Part shown: positions 8,684 through 18,631 of the stretch, one piece after another
How positions within the stretch are numbered: position 1 is the stretch's first letter
How the letters are laid out: each line of letters begins with the position of its first letter
Assembly: GCA_016704435.1 (NCBI GenBank)
Contig: JADJAB010000001.1
Location: 310,001-374,000, forward strand
DNA: 64,000 nucleotides
Direction: 5' to 3'
Source of the DNA: Rhodobacter sp.
GTDB lineage: Bacteria; Pseudomonadota; Alphaproteobacteria; Rhodobacterales; Rhodobacteraceae
Program-made: the position numbers and the translations under genes
The notes under the pieces: generated by a model
Seen by the model: only the letters and a program-made list of their open reading frames with translations
The model's database searches: none
What the model was told of the DNA's origin: nothing

Positions 8684-9462
8684 AACTTGCAGGCAAGAAG
8701 GCCATCGTCACCGGCGCGGCCAAGGGTATGGGTGCCGACATCACCACCACACTCGCACGGGAAGGTGCCGATCTGGTGCTGACGGCGCGCGATACCGCCG
8801 CCCTGGAAGAGGTGGCGAAGAAGGTTCGCGACATGGGACGCAAGGCCTATGTCGTCGCCTGCGACGTGATCGAGGAAGACCAGGTCGCGGCGATGGTCAA
8901 GAAAGCGCTGGAGGTCTTCGACGGCCAGATCGACATTCTGGTCAACGTCGCCGGTGTCACCGGCCCGATCGAGACGCCGGTGCAGGACATCAAGGTCGAG
9001 GACTTCGACTATGTGATCATCGCCAACGAACGTGGGACGTTCTTGCCGATCAAGCATGTTGCGCCGACCATGATCAAGCAAAAGCAGGGCAAGATCGTCA
9101 ACATCTCGGGCACCTCCGGCCTGAGGGGGTATCCGATGCGTACCGCTTACAGCGCCTCCAAATGGGCGGTGCGCGGCATCACGCGGACAGTCGCGCTGGA
9201 GCTTGGCAAACACAACGTCAACGTCAACGCGGTCTGCCCGGGCATTGTTGAAACACCCCGGATGATGAAGCTGTGCGAGGGCAAGGCCAAGGTCCGCGGC
9301 TGGACGGTCGAGCAGGTCTATGACGAATACGTCCAGGACATGGCGCTGAAGCGGGTGACAAACGGTCAGGACATCGCCAATGCCGTGCTGTTTCTTGCCT
9401 CTGAAGACGCGCGCCAGATCACCGGCCAGCACATTGCCGTCGATGGCGGCTGGGACGTGTGA
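8680..9462 (+). CDS. Short-chain dehydrogenase/reductase (SDR), cassette A
   Basis: 260 residues, classical SDR. Cofactor motif TGAAKGMG (residues 11-18), NVAG at about 90 (instead of the usual NAAG), catalytic tyrosine and lysine in YSASK (about Y157/K161), and the C-terminal ITGQHIAVDGGW signature of FabG-like enzymes. It would reduce or oxidise a hydroxyl/keto group with NAD(P). It overlaps hyuB by four bases. The paralogue at 18628 is the same type but frameshifted. In a lactam pathway it could handle a hydroxylated ring or chain intermediate; this is inference. Confidence 0.88.
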   Translation: MKLAGKKAIVTGAAKGMGADITTTLAREGADLVLTARDTAALEEVAKKVRDMGRKAYVVACDVIEEDQVAAMVKKALEVFDGQIDILVNVAGVTGPIETPVQDIKVEDFDYVIIANERGTFLPIKHVAPTMIKQKQGKIVNISGTSGLRGYPMRTAYSASKWAVRGITRTVALELGKHNVNVNAVCPGIVETPRMMKLCEGKAKVRGWTVEQVYDEYVQDMALKRVTNGQDIANAVLFLASEDARQITGQHIAVDGGWDV

Positions 9463-9464
9463 TC

Positions 9465-10949
9465 ATGACACGCGAGATGCGCAGCGCGATTTCAGGCGTG
9501 GCGATCCCGGCGGACATGCCGCGCCATATGTTCATAGGCGGCCGGCATGTCGACGCCGCAAACGGCGACCGGATCGAGACAATCGATCCGGCCACCGGCA
9601 AGGTCTTCGCCGACGTTCCTGCGGCGACGGTTGGTGATGTCGACGCGGCGGTGGCCGATTCCCGCGCGGCGCTTCGTGGTGCCTGGCGGGATACCTTGCC
9701 GGTCGAACGCGGCCGGATCCTGGCGCGAGCCGCAGCACTGATCCGGCGCGATGCAGAGCGGCTGGCGATCATCGAGACGCTCGACAGCGGCAAGCCGCTG
9801 GCGGAATCGCGCGGCGACGTGGCGACGACCGCGGGCTATTTCGAGTATTACGCCGGGATGGCCGACAAGTTGCAGGGTGACAGCATCCCGCTTGGGCCGG
9901 ACTACATGTCCTTCACCCTTCATGAGCCGGTCGGCGTGACAGCCCATATCATCCCGTGGAACTTTCCGCTGGTCACAACCGCCCGTGGCGTGGCGCCCGC
10001 GCTGGCGGCGGGCAACACCGCCATCGTCAAGCCTGCGACCCAGACCCCGCTGACCGCCCTGGCGCTGGCGGACCTTCTGGCGGAAGCGGGCTTGCCGGCC
10101 GGAGTTTACAACGCAGTGACCGGCCGTGGCAGCACGATCGGCGATGCGCTGGTTGGTCATTCCGGTGTCGATCATGTGACCTTCACCGGGTCGGTTCCCA
10201 CCGGCATCAACGTGATGAAGGTCGCCGCCGACCGGGTGACCTCGGTGACGCTTGAACTTGGCGGGAAATCTCCGGTGGCGGTGCTGGCTGACGCCGATCT
10301 TGATGCCGCGGTCGAAGGCACGTTGAAGGCGATCTACCTGAATGCGGGCCAGGTCTGTTCGGCCGGATCGCGACTGGTGGTCGATCGCAAGGTGCATGCG
10401 GCCATGCTTGAACGGCTTGTGCAGCGGGCGAACCAGCTTTCGGTCGGGCACGGGCTGAGCGATCCGAAACTTGGACCGCTGGTTTCCGACAGCCACCGCC
10501 GCGCGGTCGCTGGCTATGTCGACGCCGCAAGGGCGCGTGGCATCTCCATCGCTGCCGGCGGCAAACCGGTCGAGGTTCCCGGCTTCGAGGGCGGCTATTT
10601 CTACGCACCGACCATTCTCGATCAGGTGTCGTCCCAGGACCCGGTGATTCAGGAAGAGATCTTCGGTCCGGTCCTCAGCGTTCAGGTGGTCGACTCGGCG
10701 GAAGAAGCCATCGCGGTCGCAAATGACACGCCCTTCGGCCTCTGTGCGGGCATCTATACGCGCGACATAACCCGCGCGCTGCGGTTCGCGCGCGAGGTCG
10801 ATGCCGGGCAGATCTTCATCAACCAGTATTTCGCCGGCGGTGTTGCAACACCCTTCGGCGGGACGAAACTCTCGGGCTTCGGGCGCGAAAAAGGTCTCGC
10901 CGCCCTGGCCGCCTATTACCAGGTGAAGTGCATCACGGCACGCATCTGA
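9465..10949 (+). CDS. NAD(P)-dependent aldehyde dehydrogenase, cassette A
   Basis: About 494 residues from the ATG at 9465; an in-frame GTG at 9459 that overlaps the SDR stop is an alternative start. General-base glutamate in LELGGKSP (about residue 264) and catalytic cysteine in GQVCSAGSR (about C298), plus the NAD-binding stretch ITFTGS-like VTFTGSVPTG. It belongs to the betaine-aldehyde/omega-semialdehyde type. Downstream of an aminotransferase and HyuAB it most likely oxidises the omega-oxo acid to a dicarboxylate. Very similar to the gene at 23399, including the shared run GDSIPLGPDYMSFTLHEPVG. Confidence 0.9.
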   Translation: MTREMRSAISGVAIPADMPRHMFIGGRHVDAANGDRIETIDPATGKVFADVPAATVGDVDAAVADSRAALRGAWRDTLPVERGRILARAAALIRRDAERLAIIETLDSGKPLAESRGDVATTAGYFEYYAGMADKLQGDSIPLGPDYMSFTLHEPVGVTAHIIPWNFPLVTTARGVAPALAAGNTAIVKPATQTPLTALALADLLAEAGLPAGVYNAVTGRGSTIGDALVGHSGVDHVTFTGSVPTGINVMKVAADRVTSVTLELGGKSPVAVLADADLDAAVEGTLKAIYLNAGQVCSAGSRLVVDRKVHAAMLERLVQRANQLSVGHGLSDPKLGPLVSDSHRRAVAGYVDAARARGISIAAGGKPVEVPGFEGGYFYAPTILDQVSSQDPVIQEEIFGPVLSVQVVDSAEEAIAVANDTPFGLCAGIYTRDITRALRFAREVDAGQIFINQYFAGGVATPFGGTKLSGFGREKGLAALAAYYQVKCITARI

Positions 10950-10973
10950 TGACGAATGGATGAGGATAGAACC

Positions 10974-11837
10974 ATGTATGGCGAATTCGATCTTACCCTT
11001 CCGCAGACTCTGCAAGAGGCGGTAAAGGCGCTGAATGCAGCCGGGAAGGACGCGGTGCCGCTCGCGGGCGGGACCAACGTGCTTATCGACCTGCGATCAC
11101 AGCGGCTTGTCCCGAAACAGATCATGGATCTTGGCCGGGTTCCGGGGCTGCGCGGGATTGTCGTTGAAGGCGGGCGCGTGACGCTGGGCGCGCGGACGAC
11201 GGTCAGCGATCTGCTGGCCTCTCCCGACATCGCCCGGTGCGGCCCCGCACTGGTGCAGGCGGCAACGGTGTTCGCCGGTCAGATGGTGCGCAATACCGCA
11301 ACGGTGGCCGGAAACATCGCCTGCGGCTCGCCCGCGGCCGATCTGGTGCCGCCGCTCTTGTCGCTGGATGCAGAGGTCACGCTGACCAGCACGCGCGGCA
11401 GCCGGACGGTGGCGCTTTGCGACTATTACACCGGCTACAAAGCCGATGCGCGCGCACCGGACGAGTTGATCACCGCGATTTCCTGGCCGGTGCCGGAGGC
11501 GAATACCTTTGGCACGTTTTACAAGCTGGCCCGCCGCAAGGGTGATGCGATCACGGTCAATGGCGTCGCGGTCAGCATCGGTATCAGCGACGGGCGCTGC
11601 GTCAGGGCGCGCATCGCGCTGGGATCGGTCGCGCCGATTCCGATGCGTGCCTGCAACGCCGAAAGCCTTCTGGAGGGCCAGGTGTTGACGCCCGAGCGGA
11701 TCGCCGCGGCGGCAAAGGCCGCGGCAGAGGAATGCAGCCCCATCGACGACGTCCGCGCCACCGGTGCCTACCGGCGGCGGATGGTCGAGGTTCTGGTGGC
11801 GCGGCTGGTTGAAAACGCCGTTCAGGCGATGACGTGA
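10974..11837 (+). CDS. Molybdenum hydroxylase FAD subunit (CoxM-like), cassette A
   Basis: 287 residues, medium subunit of a xanthine-oxidase/CO-dehydrogenase-family hydroxylase. FAD-binding motif PLAGGTNVLIDL near residue 30 and the second FAD loop TVAGNIACGSPAAD near 107; the C-terminal CoxM-type domain ends with AYRRRMVEVLVARL. The ATG at 10974 is chosen because GAGGA lies seven bases before it; an ATG at 10956 is in frame but lacks this. It passes electrons from the iron-sulfur subunit to the acceptor. It is followed at once by the 2Fe-2S and Mo subunits. Confidence 0.88.
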   Translation: MYGEFDLTLPQTLQEAVKALNAAGKDAVPLAGGTNVLIDLRSQRLVPKQIMDLGRVPGLRGIVVEGGRVTLGARTTVSDLLASPDIARCGPALVQAATVFAGQMVRNTATVAGNIACGSPAADLVPPLLSLDAEVTLTSTRGSRTVALCDYYTGYKADARAPDELITAISWPVPEANTFGTFYKLARRKGDAITVNGVAVSIGISDGRCVRARIALGSVAPIPMRACNAESLLEGQVLTPERIAAAAKAAAEECSPIDDVRATGAYRRRMVEVLVARLVENAVQAMT

Positions 11838-11849
11838 GGAGTTCCGAAA

Positions 11850-12338
11850 ATGAGTAGCGACAAGGCGGTCACGCTTCGTATCAACGGCCACGACGAGACG
11901 GCCACGGTTCCTTCCCACCGGACGCTTCTTGAAGCGCTGCGCGGGCTGGGGCATGTCGATGTGAAATGCGGATGCGAAAAGGGCGACTGCGGTGCCTGCG
12001 CGGTGCTTATCGACGGCGAGGCGGTCGACAGCTGCCTGACGCTGGCCCATTCTGCGGCCGGACGCGAGATCACCACGCTGCAGGGGCTGGGCACCCCGGA
12101 AAACCTGCATCCGTTGCAACTGAGTTTCTCGGAACTGGGCGCGGCGCAATGCGGCTACTGCACACCGGGCATGATCATCGCCTCGGAATCGCTGCTGCGC
12201 AAAAACCCGTCGCCCAGCGAGGATGAACTGCGTCACGCGCTGAGCGGCAATCCGTGCCGCTGCACCGGCTATGTGAAGATCTTCGAGGCCGTCAACGCGG
12301 CTGCCGAGGTCATGCGCAATTCAGGAGACCCGAAATGA
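11850..12338 (+). CDS. Molybdenum hydroxylase 2Fe-2S subunit (CoxS-like), cassette A
   Basis: 162 residues. N-terminal plant-type ferredoxin cluster with cysteines in CGCEKGDCGAC (about C42, C47, C50) and C62, and the C-terminal second cluster in CGYCTPGM and CRCTGYVKI. This is the standard small subunit that shuttles electrons from the Mo cofactor to FAD. The gene begins 12 bp after the FAD-subunit gene, with AGGAG before the ATG, and overlaps the large-subunit start (ATGA). Confidence 0.92.
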   Translation: MSSDKAVTLRINGHDETATVPSHRTLLEALRGLGHVDVKCGCEKGDCGACAVLIDGEAVDSCLTLAHSAAGREITTLQGLGTPENLHPLQLSFSELGAAQCGYCTPGMIIASESLLRKNPSPSEDELRHALSGNPCRCTGYVKIFEAVNAAAEVMRNSGDPK

Positions 12339-14650
12339 CCGTTTCCGATGTGAACGAGACGCAGCCGAACCTACGGTTCAGCCAGATCGGCAAGCCGTTG
12401 ACGCGCACCGATTCCCCCGGCAAGGCCACGGGCCGCACACCCTATGCCGGCGACTATGTGATGCCGGGGATGCTGCATGCCAAGGTGGTGCGGGCCGATA
12501 TCGCCAGCGCCCGGCTGAAGCGGCTTGACGTGTCGAAGGCGCGCGCGCTGCCGGGCGTGGTCTGTGTGCTGACCGCCCAGGACATGCCGGACCGGACCAT
12601 CGCCACCGACATTCCCGGCCAGACCGGGCGGGCAAAGCTGAAGACCGACCAGCAGATCCTGGTCAAGGAGCGGGTGCGCTACTTCGGCGAACCGCTGGCG
12701 CTGATCGCCGCCGAGACGCCCGACATCGCGGAACAGGCCCGGCGCCTGATCGAATTCGAACTTGAACCGATTCCTGGTGTCTATGATCCGGAAGAGGCGA
12801 TGAAGCCCGGTGCGCCGATCGTGCAGGGCACCGACAACATCGTGGCGACGCACAAGATCCGCAAGGGCGACCTTGAGGCGGGCTTTGCCGCCGCCGACGT
12901 GATCATCGAGAATACCTATATCACCCCGTTCCAGGAGCATGCCTTTCTGGAACCTGAAGTAGGCCTTGCCTGGATCGACGAGAACGAGGTGATCACCATC
13001 CGGGTCTGCACCCAGGTGATCGAGCATTTCCGCGCCGTGGCCGATGCCGTCGGCGTGCCGCACAACAAGCTGCGGGTCATGGGCGCGATGGTGGGTGGCG
13101 GCTTCGGCGGCAAGGAGGATGTGACCGTCGAGACCTATCTGGCGATCCTCGCGCAGAAGACGCGCAAGCCGGTGCGGCTGGAGTTCACCCGCGAGGATTC
13201 GTTTCTCGGCCACGGCAAGCGCCATCCGATCAAGCTGAAATACCGCACCGGTGTCACCCGCGACGGCAAGATCACCGCGCTGGACGTGCAGGTGCTCGCC
13301 GATGCCGGCGCCTATGTGTACCTGAGCCCCTATGTGCTGCTGTACTGCGCGGTCAATGCGCCCGGTCCGTACCGCGTCGACAACCTCAACGTCTTTGCCC
13401 AGGCTGTGGCGACCAACAACATGTTCTCCTCGGCGTTCCGTGGCTTTGGCGGCATTCAGGCAGCCGCGGCCTACGAACAGCAGATGGACGAGGCCGCCAA
13501 CGCGATCGGCATGGACCGGATCGAATTCCGGCGCCGGAACTATCTGAAGACTGGCGATCCGATCTCGACCGGGTTCGTGCCGCCAAGCGCGATCTGGACC
13601 GAGAAATGCGTTGATCTCGCCTGGCAGGCTCTGGGCGAGCCGACGCCGTCGAAAGGCCCGATCAAGATCGGCCGCGGGATCGCCGCCAGCCAGCAAAGCT
13701 ACGGCCGCCTGACCTTTCTGCATGACACGTCCGAAGCCTGGGTCGGCATAGAGATGGACGGAACGGTCACCGTCCGCTCGGGCGTGACCGACATCGGCGC
13801 CGGGCAGGCGTCTTCACTGGCGCAGATTGCGGCCGAGATCATTGGCGTCACGCTGCCGAATGTGAACGTCTACAATTCGGACTCGCAGGTGACGCCGCTG
13901 GCCGGAACCTCCACAGCCTCTCGCGCGCTTTACATGACCGGCAATGCCGCGCGTCTGGCGGCGCAGGCGGTTCGCGACCGGCTGGCGGTGGTTGCCGCGG
14001 AGCTGCTCAAGGCAGAACCTGCGCAGATCAGCATGGAGTTCAACCAGGTCTTTGTCACCGATGATCCCAGCCGGGCGATGGATATCGCCGATCTGGTCAA
14101 GGTCTGCGCGTCGCGCGGGGTGCACCGCTCCGAGCTTGCCATCTTCCGCGCGCCGTTCACCGATGTGCTTGATCCCGAGACGGGGCAGGGGCAGGCGCAT
14201 CCCGACTATGCTTACGGCGCCCAGGCGATCGAGGTCGCGGTCGATATCGAAACCGGCGAAGTGACGGTGCTGAAGTGCATTGCTGCCCATGACGTCGGCC
14301 AATGCATCAACCGGGCCGCAGTTGACGGGCAGATCCATGGCGGCACCCAGAACGGTCTGGGCTACGCGCTGAGCGAAGAGATGCTCTACAAGGAGGGCCG
14401 CCTGATCACGCCCTCGTTCAGCGAGTATCTGATGCCGACGGCGATGGACATGCCGCATGTCGAGACGATCATCCTCGAATCCCGCAGCGGTCTTGGGCCG
14501 TTCGGGGCCAAGGGGATCGGCGAGCCCGCGATGACACCTGTCGCTCCGGCCGTTGCAAACGCCATCGCCGACGCCATCGGCGTGCGGGTCTTCGAGATGC
14601 CGATCACGCCGGAACGAATCTGGCGCGCGCTTGAAGCGGCCAGGGGGTAG
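12335..14650 (+). CDS. Molybdenum hydroxylase Mo-cofactor subunit (CoxL/XdhB-like), cassette A
   Basis: 771 residues, catalytic large subunit of a xanthine-dehydrogenase-family hydroxylase. Mo-pterin motifs VGGGFGGKED (about residue 253) and AFRGFGGIQ (about 367), and the C-terminal GAKGIGEP with the active-site glutamate (about 729). The CO-dehydrogenase loop with cysteine (AYXCSFR) is absent, so CO oxidation is not the role; these enzymes insert water-derived oxygen next to a ring nitrogen or into an aldehyde. The ATG at 12335 overlapping the small-subunit stop is taken as start. Last gene of the cassette A operon. Confidence 0.9.
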   Translation: MTVSDVNETQPNLRFSQIGKPLTRTDSPGKATGRTPYAGDYVMPGMLHAKVVRADIASARLKRLDVSKARALPGVVCVLTAQDMPDRTIATDIPGQTGRAKLKTDQQILVKERVRYFGEPLALIAAETPDIAEQARRLIEFELEPIPGVYDPEEAMKPGAPIVQGTDNIVATHKIRKGDLEAGFAAADVIIENTYITPFQEHAFLEPEVGLAWIDENEVITIRVCTQVIEHFRAVADAVGVPHNKLRVMGAMVGGGFGGKEDVTVETYLAILAQKTRKPVRLEFTREDSFLGHGKRHPIKLKYRTGVTRDGKITALDVQVLADAGAYVYLSPYVLLYCAVNAPGPYRVDNLNVFAQAVATNNMFSSAFRGFGGIQAAAAYEQQMDEAANAIGMDRIEFRRRNYLKTGDPISTGFVPPSAIWTEKCVDLAWQALGEPTPSKGPIKIGRGIAASQQSYGRLTFLHDTSEAWVGIEMDGTVTVRSGVTDIGAGQASSLAQIAAEIIGVTLPNVNVYNSDSQVTPLAGTSTASRALYMTGNAARLAAQAVRDRLAVVAAELLKAEPAQISMEFNQVFVTDDPSRAMDIADLVKVCASRGVHRSELAIFRAPFTDVLDPETGQGQAHPDYAYGAQAIEVAVDIETGEVTVLKCIAAHDVGQCINRAAVDGQIHGGTQNGLGYALSEEMLYKEGRLITPSFSEYLMPTAMDMPHVETIILESRSGLGPFGAKGIGEPAMTPVAPAVANAIADAIGVRVFEMPITPERIWRALEAARG

Positions 14651-14992
14651 GGCGAAGGCTGCCCTTTCCGTTGCGGGTCAGCGCCTGATCCTGCGAGACC
14701 AGCGGCGATCGGCATCAGCCGGTCGCCGGGCATTGCCGGCCACATGCAGATCGCCCCCTGTCATTCGTGGAAGCAGCGCGGGAGGCTCTACCCGACGGAC
14801 ATCGCACTCGCACCTTTCCCTGTGCCATGGCCCGAAATCCGCACCACCTGGGGCGCAGGGGTATAGAGAACCTCTTTGCAGCGAAAAGATTTAATACATT
14901 TTATCTGGCACAGCCGGGGATGTGATGCTGCCCGCATCGAACGTATTGCCTCCGTGGTTTTCAGATCACGGGTTTGGATCGGGAACTTTGCG
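14651..14992. other. 342-bp intergenic region with promoter-like sequence before cassette B
   Basis: No gene recognised. Directly after the Mo-subunit stop is a weak AGGGC/GCCCT hairpin without a T run. Near the downstream end an A/T-rich stretch (14887-14906, AGATTTAATACATTTTATCT) forms an imperfect palindrome (7 of 9 arm positions). It stands out from the GC-rich surroundings and is a plausible promoter/operator for the second operon. Confidence 0.45.
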
Positions 14993-17010
14993 ATGACTGC
15001 AGCCTGGCTACTCGGGATTGATATCGGGGAACCTTCACCGACGTGGTGGCGATAGACCCGGCGGGCGGCCGCGTCCGCATGGGCAAGGTGCTGAGCCAGA
15101 CCGATCCGGTCGCGGGGATCATCGCGGCCTGCGGGTCGGTCGGGTTGGAGCTTTCCGATGTGTCCGACATCATGCACGGCACCACGATGGCCACAAATGC
15201 CATCGTCGAGGGCCGGCTGGCACCAATTGCGCTGATCGCCACCGAGGGCTTTGCCGAGGTGCTGGACATCGGCCGGCAGAACCGGCGCGAGCTGTACAAG
15301 ATGGCGGTGACGCCGCGTCCGGACCCGCTGGTTCCGCGCAATCGCAGGCTCGAGGCGCGGCAGCGTACCGACGCGCAGGGCGCCGAGATCACCGCACTGA
15401 CCGGGGCCGAGATTGCGCGGCTGGCCCGTGAGGTGAAGGCACTTGGAGTCGAGTCGGTCGCCGTGTCGCTGATCCACAGCTACCTGAACGGCGACCATGA
15501 GACCCGCATCGGCAGAGGTCTGGAGGGGGTCGTTCCCTTCGTGGCGCTGTCTCACCAGCTCAACCCCGAGCCGCGCGAATACGAGCGGACCAATTCCACC
15601 GCGATGAACGCAGCACTGATGCCGCTGGTGGCGCGGTATCTCAAGCGGTTGGTGGATCGGCTCGGCTCGCAGACCGGGTTGCACATGTTCCATTCGGCGG
15701 GCGGCATGGCTTCGGCCGACTCGATCTCATCGCGGCCGCTGGCGCTGGCGCTGTCGGGGCCGGCGGCGGGGGTGGCGGCGGCGGCTTCGGTGGCGCGGCG
15801 CTTGAACCTCGACCGTGTCATCTCGTTCGACATGGGCGGCACCACCACGGATGTCAGCGTCATCGTCGACGGCAAGGTGCAGATCGACAGCAACCAGCGC
15901 ATGGCGGGCTATCCGATCCGGCAGATGATGGTGGCGGTCGAGACGATCGGCGCGGGCGGCGGATCGATTGCGCGGCGCGACGGAACGGCGGTGCGGGTAG
16001 GACCCGACAGCGCGGGCGCCAACCCCGGCCCGGCCTGCTATGGGCTGGGCGGAACGCAGCCGACGGTGGCGGACGCCAACATCATCCTTGGCTACATCGA
16101 ATCCGGGCGCGAACTGGGCGGTACGGTGCGCCTTGACATCAAGAAGGCCGAGGCGGCCTTCGCGCCGCTGGCCAAGGCTTTCGGCACCAGCATTCACGAC
16201 GCGGCTCTGGGTGTGCGGCGCGTCGCCAACGCCAACATGGCGCGCGCGCTGCGCCGCGTCACGGTCGAGCATGGCGTGGACGCGCGGGCCTGCACGCTTC
16301 TGGCCTTCGGTGGCGCCGGGCCGATGCATGCGGTATCGCTGGCACGCGAATTCGGCATCCAGAATGTCGTCGTGCCGCGGTTCTCCAGCGCGTTTTCCGC
16401 ATTTGGCTGCATGACCGCCGAGATGAGTTATGCCGAGCAGCGTCCGCTGCACTTGCAGAGCGGTGTCTGGAGCGCCAACGACCTCTCCGAGACCGCCGCG
16501 CGGATGGCAGAGCGGCTGACCGATCCCTTGCTGAAGTCCGGCTGCGCCCGCGACCGGCTGCGCGTCGAGGTTGCAGGTCTTCTGCGCTATACCGGGCAGA
16601 GTGACGCGGTCGAAGTTCCGCTTGCTGCGCCCTATGATCTGGCGGCGGTCGACACGGCCTTCAAGGCCATCCACCAGCGGCTCTACGGCTTTGCCACCGA
16701 TGAGGCGTGGGAGGTCGACACGCTTCGCGTCACCGTCTCGGCGCCGCCCAAACAGGATGTCTCGGCACTGGCCACCGATGCAGCCGGAACCGCGACCGAG
16801 CCGGTGGCCATCCGCAAGTGCTGGTTCGAGGGCGGGTCGGAACTCGACACCCCCTATTTCGACCGCGACCAGCTTCCGGTGGATTGGAAGATCGCAGGGC
16901 CGGCAATCATCGAAGATGCCTGGTCCACGATCATCGTCGATCCCGGCGCTACCGCCTGGGTGGACGCACACGCGCATCTGCATATCGCCGTGGAGGCTGG
17001 CCGGAAATGA
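14993..17010 (+). pseudogene. hyuA: Hydantoinase/lactamase subunit A, cassette B, frameshifted at codon 12
   Basis: Homologue of the gene at 5037. From the ATG at 14993 the protein begins MTAAWLLGIDIG and then leaves the frame at a run of four G (15026-15029), stopping soon after. Adding one G restores GTFTDVVAIDPAGG and a frame open to 17010 (about 672 residues, equal to the paralogue). The rest is intact, including FDMGGTTTDVSVI near residue 280. As written, translation could begin only at an internal GTG (15043), giving 655 residues without the N-terminal phosphate loop, which should abolish ATP use. Either a real inactivation, a programmed slip, or a sequencing error. The stop still overlaps the hyuB start (ATGA). 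Confidence 0.8.
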
Positions 17011-18631
17011 ACTCCGAACCGAACGTCAGACCGGACCCGTTCACCATCGAGGTCATCCGCAATGCGCTGACCGCGATCGCCGAGGAGATGTCGCTGGTCA
17101 TCATGCGCTCGGCACGCTCCCCGCTCTTGCGCGAGGCCGGCGACCTTTCTTCGGCGTTAACCGATGCCGAGGGCGGGCTGATCGCCCAGGGGCGCGACAT
17201 CCCGGCCCATCTGGGTATCATGGGATCGACCGTGCAGGAGTTTCTCAAGCGCGTGCCTAAGGAACGGCTGCAACCGGGCGACGTCTGGTTCCTCAACCTG
17301 CCCGAGGTCGGCGGCAACCACCTGCCCGATGTCAAGGCGATCCGCCCGGTCTTTGCCGAAGGCGCGGTGCAGGCCTTTGCCGTCTGCCTGGCGCATTGGG
17401 CCGATATCGGCGGGGCGCGGCCGGGAAGCTATGTGCCGGACGCGCGCGATGCCTGGCAGGAAGGGCTGCGGATTTCACCGCTGCGGGTCTTCACCGCCGA
17501 GGGCACGGACCACGAGAAGCTAGAAATCATCCTGTCCAACGTGCGCGGCCGCGAGGAACGCGAAGGCGACATCCTGGCACAGATGGCCGCGACCCGTTCG
17601 GCTGACGAGCGTTTGCAGGAGTTGTTCGCCAGTTACGGCGCCGCCACCGTCCAGGCCGCTATCGCCGATATCCACGACCAGTCCGAACGCCAGATGCGCG
17701 CGGCGATCCGCGAGATCCCCGACGGCGAGTACTTCGGCGAGGACTTCCTCGACCACGACGGCATCGACGACCATCCGATCGGCGTGCGGGTGCGCGTCAC
17801 CATCAAGGGCGACGCCGCGACCTTCGATTTCCGGGAGACCGACGATGCCGCGAAGGGGCCGCTGAACGCCACGCCCTTCACCGCCGGCGCCAGCGTCTTT
17901 TACGCGATGAAGGCGATCGCCGGGCCCGACATCCAGCCCAACGCCGGCTGCGGGCGGCCGTTGAAGGTGATCACCCGCCCCGGCTCGCTGGTCAATCCGC
18001 CCTACAGCCGCCCGGTGGTGGGCGGCAACCACGAGACCTCGCAGCGCATGGTCGACGCGATCTTCAAGGCGCTGGAGGCGGTGGTTCCGGAGCGGCTGAG
18101 TGCCGGCGGCTCGACCACTTCGGGGCTGCTGCTGTTCGGCGGTACCGACCCGCGCACCGGCAAATGGACCACGCTCTACGAGGTTCACGCCGGTGGCGAA
18201 GGCGCCCGGGCCGAGCGCGACGGCGGGCCGACCGCACGGCCGCACATGTCGAACGTGATGAACACGCCGGCCGAGATCATCGAGGCGTTCTACCCGATCC
18301 GGATCGAGCGTCAGGCACTGCGCCACGGCTCGGGCGGCCAGGGGCGGCACCACGGCGGGCCAGGGCAGGAACGCCACTACCGCATCCTCGCCCCCGAAAT
18401 GTCGATGACCAGCATGGTCGAGCGCTGTGTTATCCCGCCCTACGGGTTGCAGGGCGGTGCGCCGGGCAACCCTTCGAGATCACTGTGGAACGGGCGAATG
18501 GCGAACGCCGGCAGATATCCGGCAAGACCAATGTGACGCTTTTCGAAGGCGACTGCGTCATCATGAAATCAAGCGGCGGCGGCGGTTATGGCGCGCCAGC
18601 AGAAGCAGCGAGAGAACAGGAGAAAACATGA
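17007..18631 (+). pseudogene. hyuB: Hydantoinase/lactamase subunit B, cassette B, frameshifted near the C-terminus
   Basis: Homologue of the gene at 7052; starts at the ATG overlapping hyuA (17007). It reads correctly for about 488 residues (RSARSPLLREAGDLSS, GGNHLPDVKAIRPVF, GGNHETSQRMVDAIF), then a missing C in the CCC run at 18470-18472 sends it to a stop at 18536. One added base gives the expected tail FEITVERANGERRQISGKTN and SSGGGGYGAP, ending at 18631 with ATGA overlap to the SDR. About 541 residues when repaired. The truncated product would lose the last conserved domain of about 50 residues. Confidence 0.8.
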
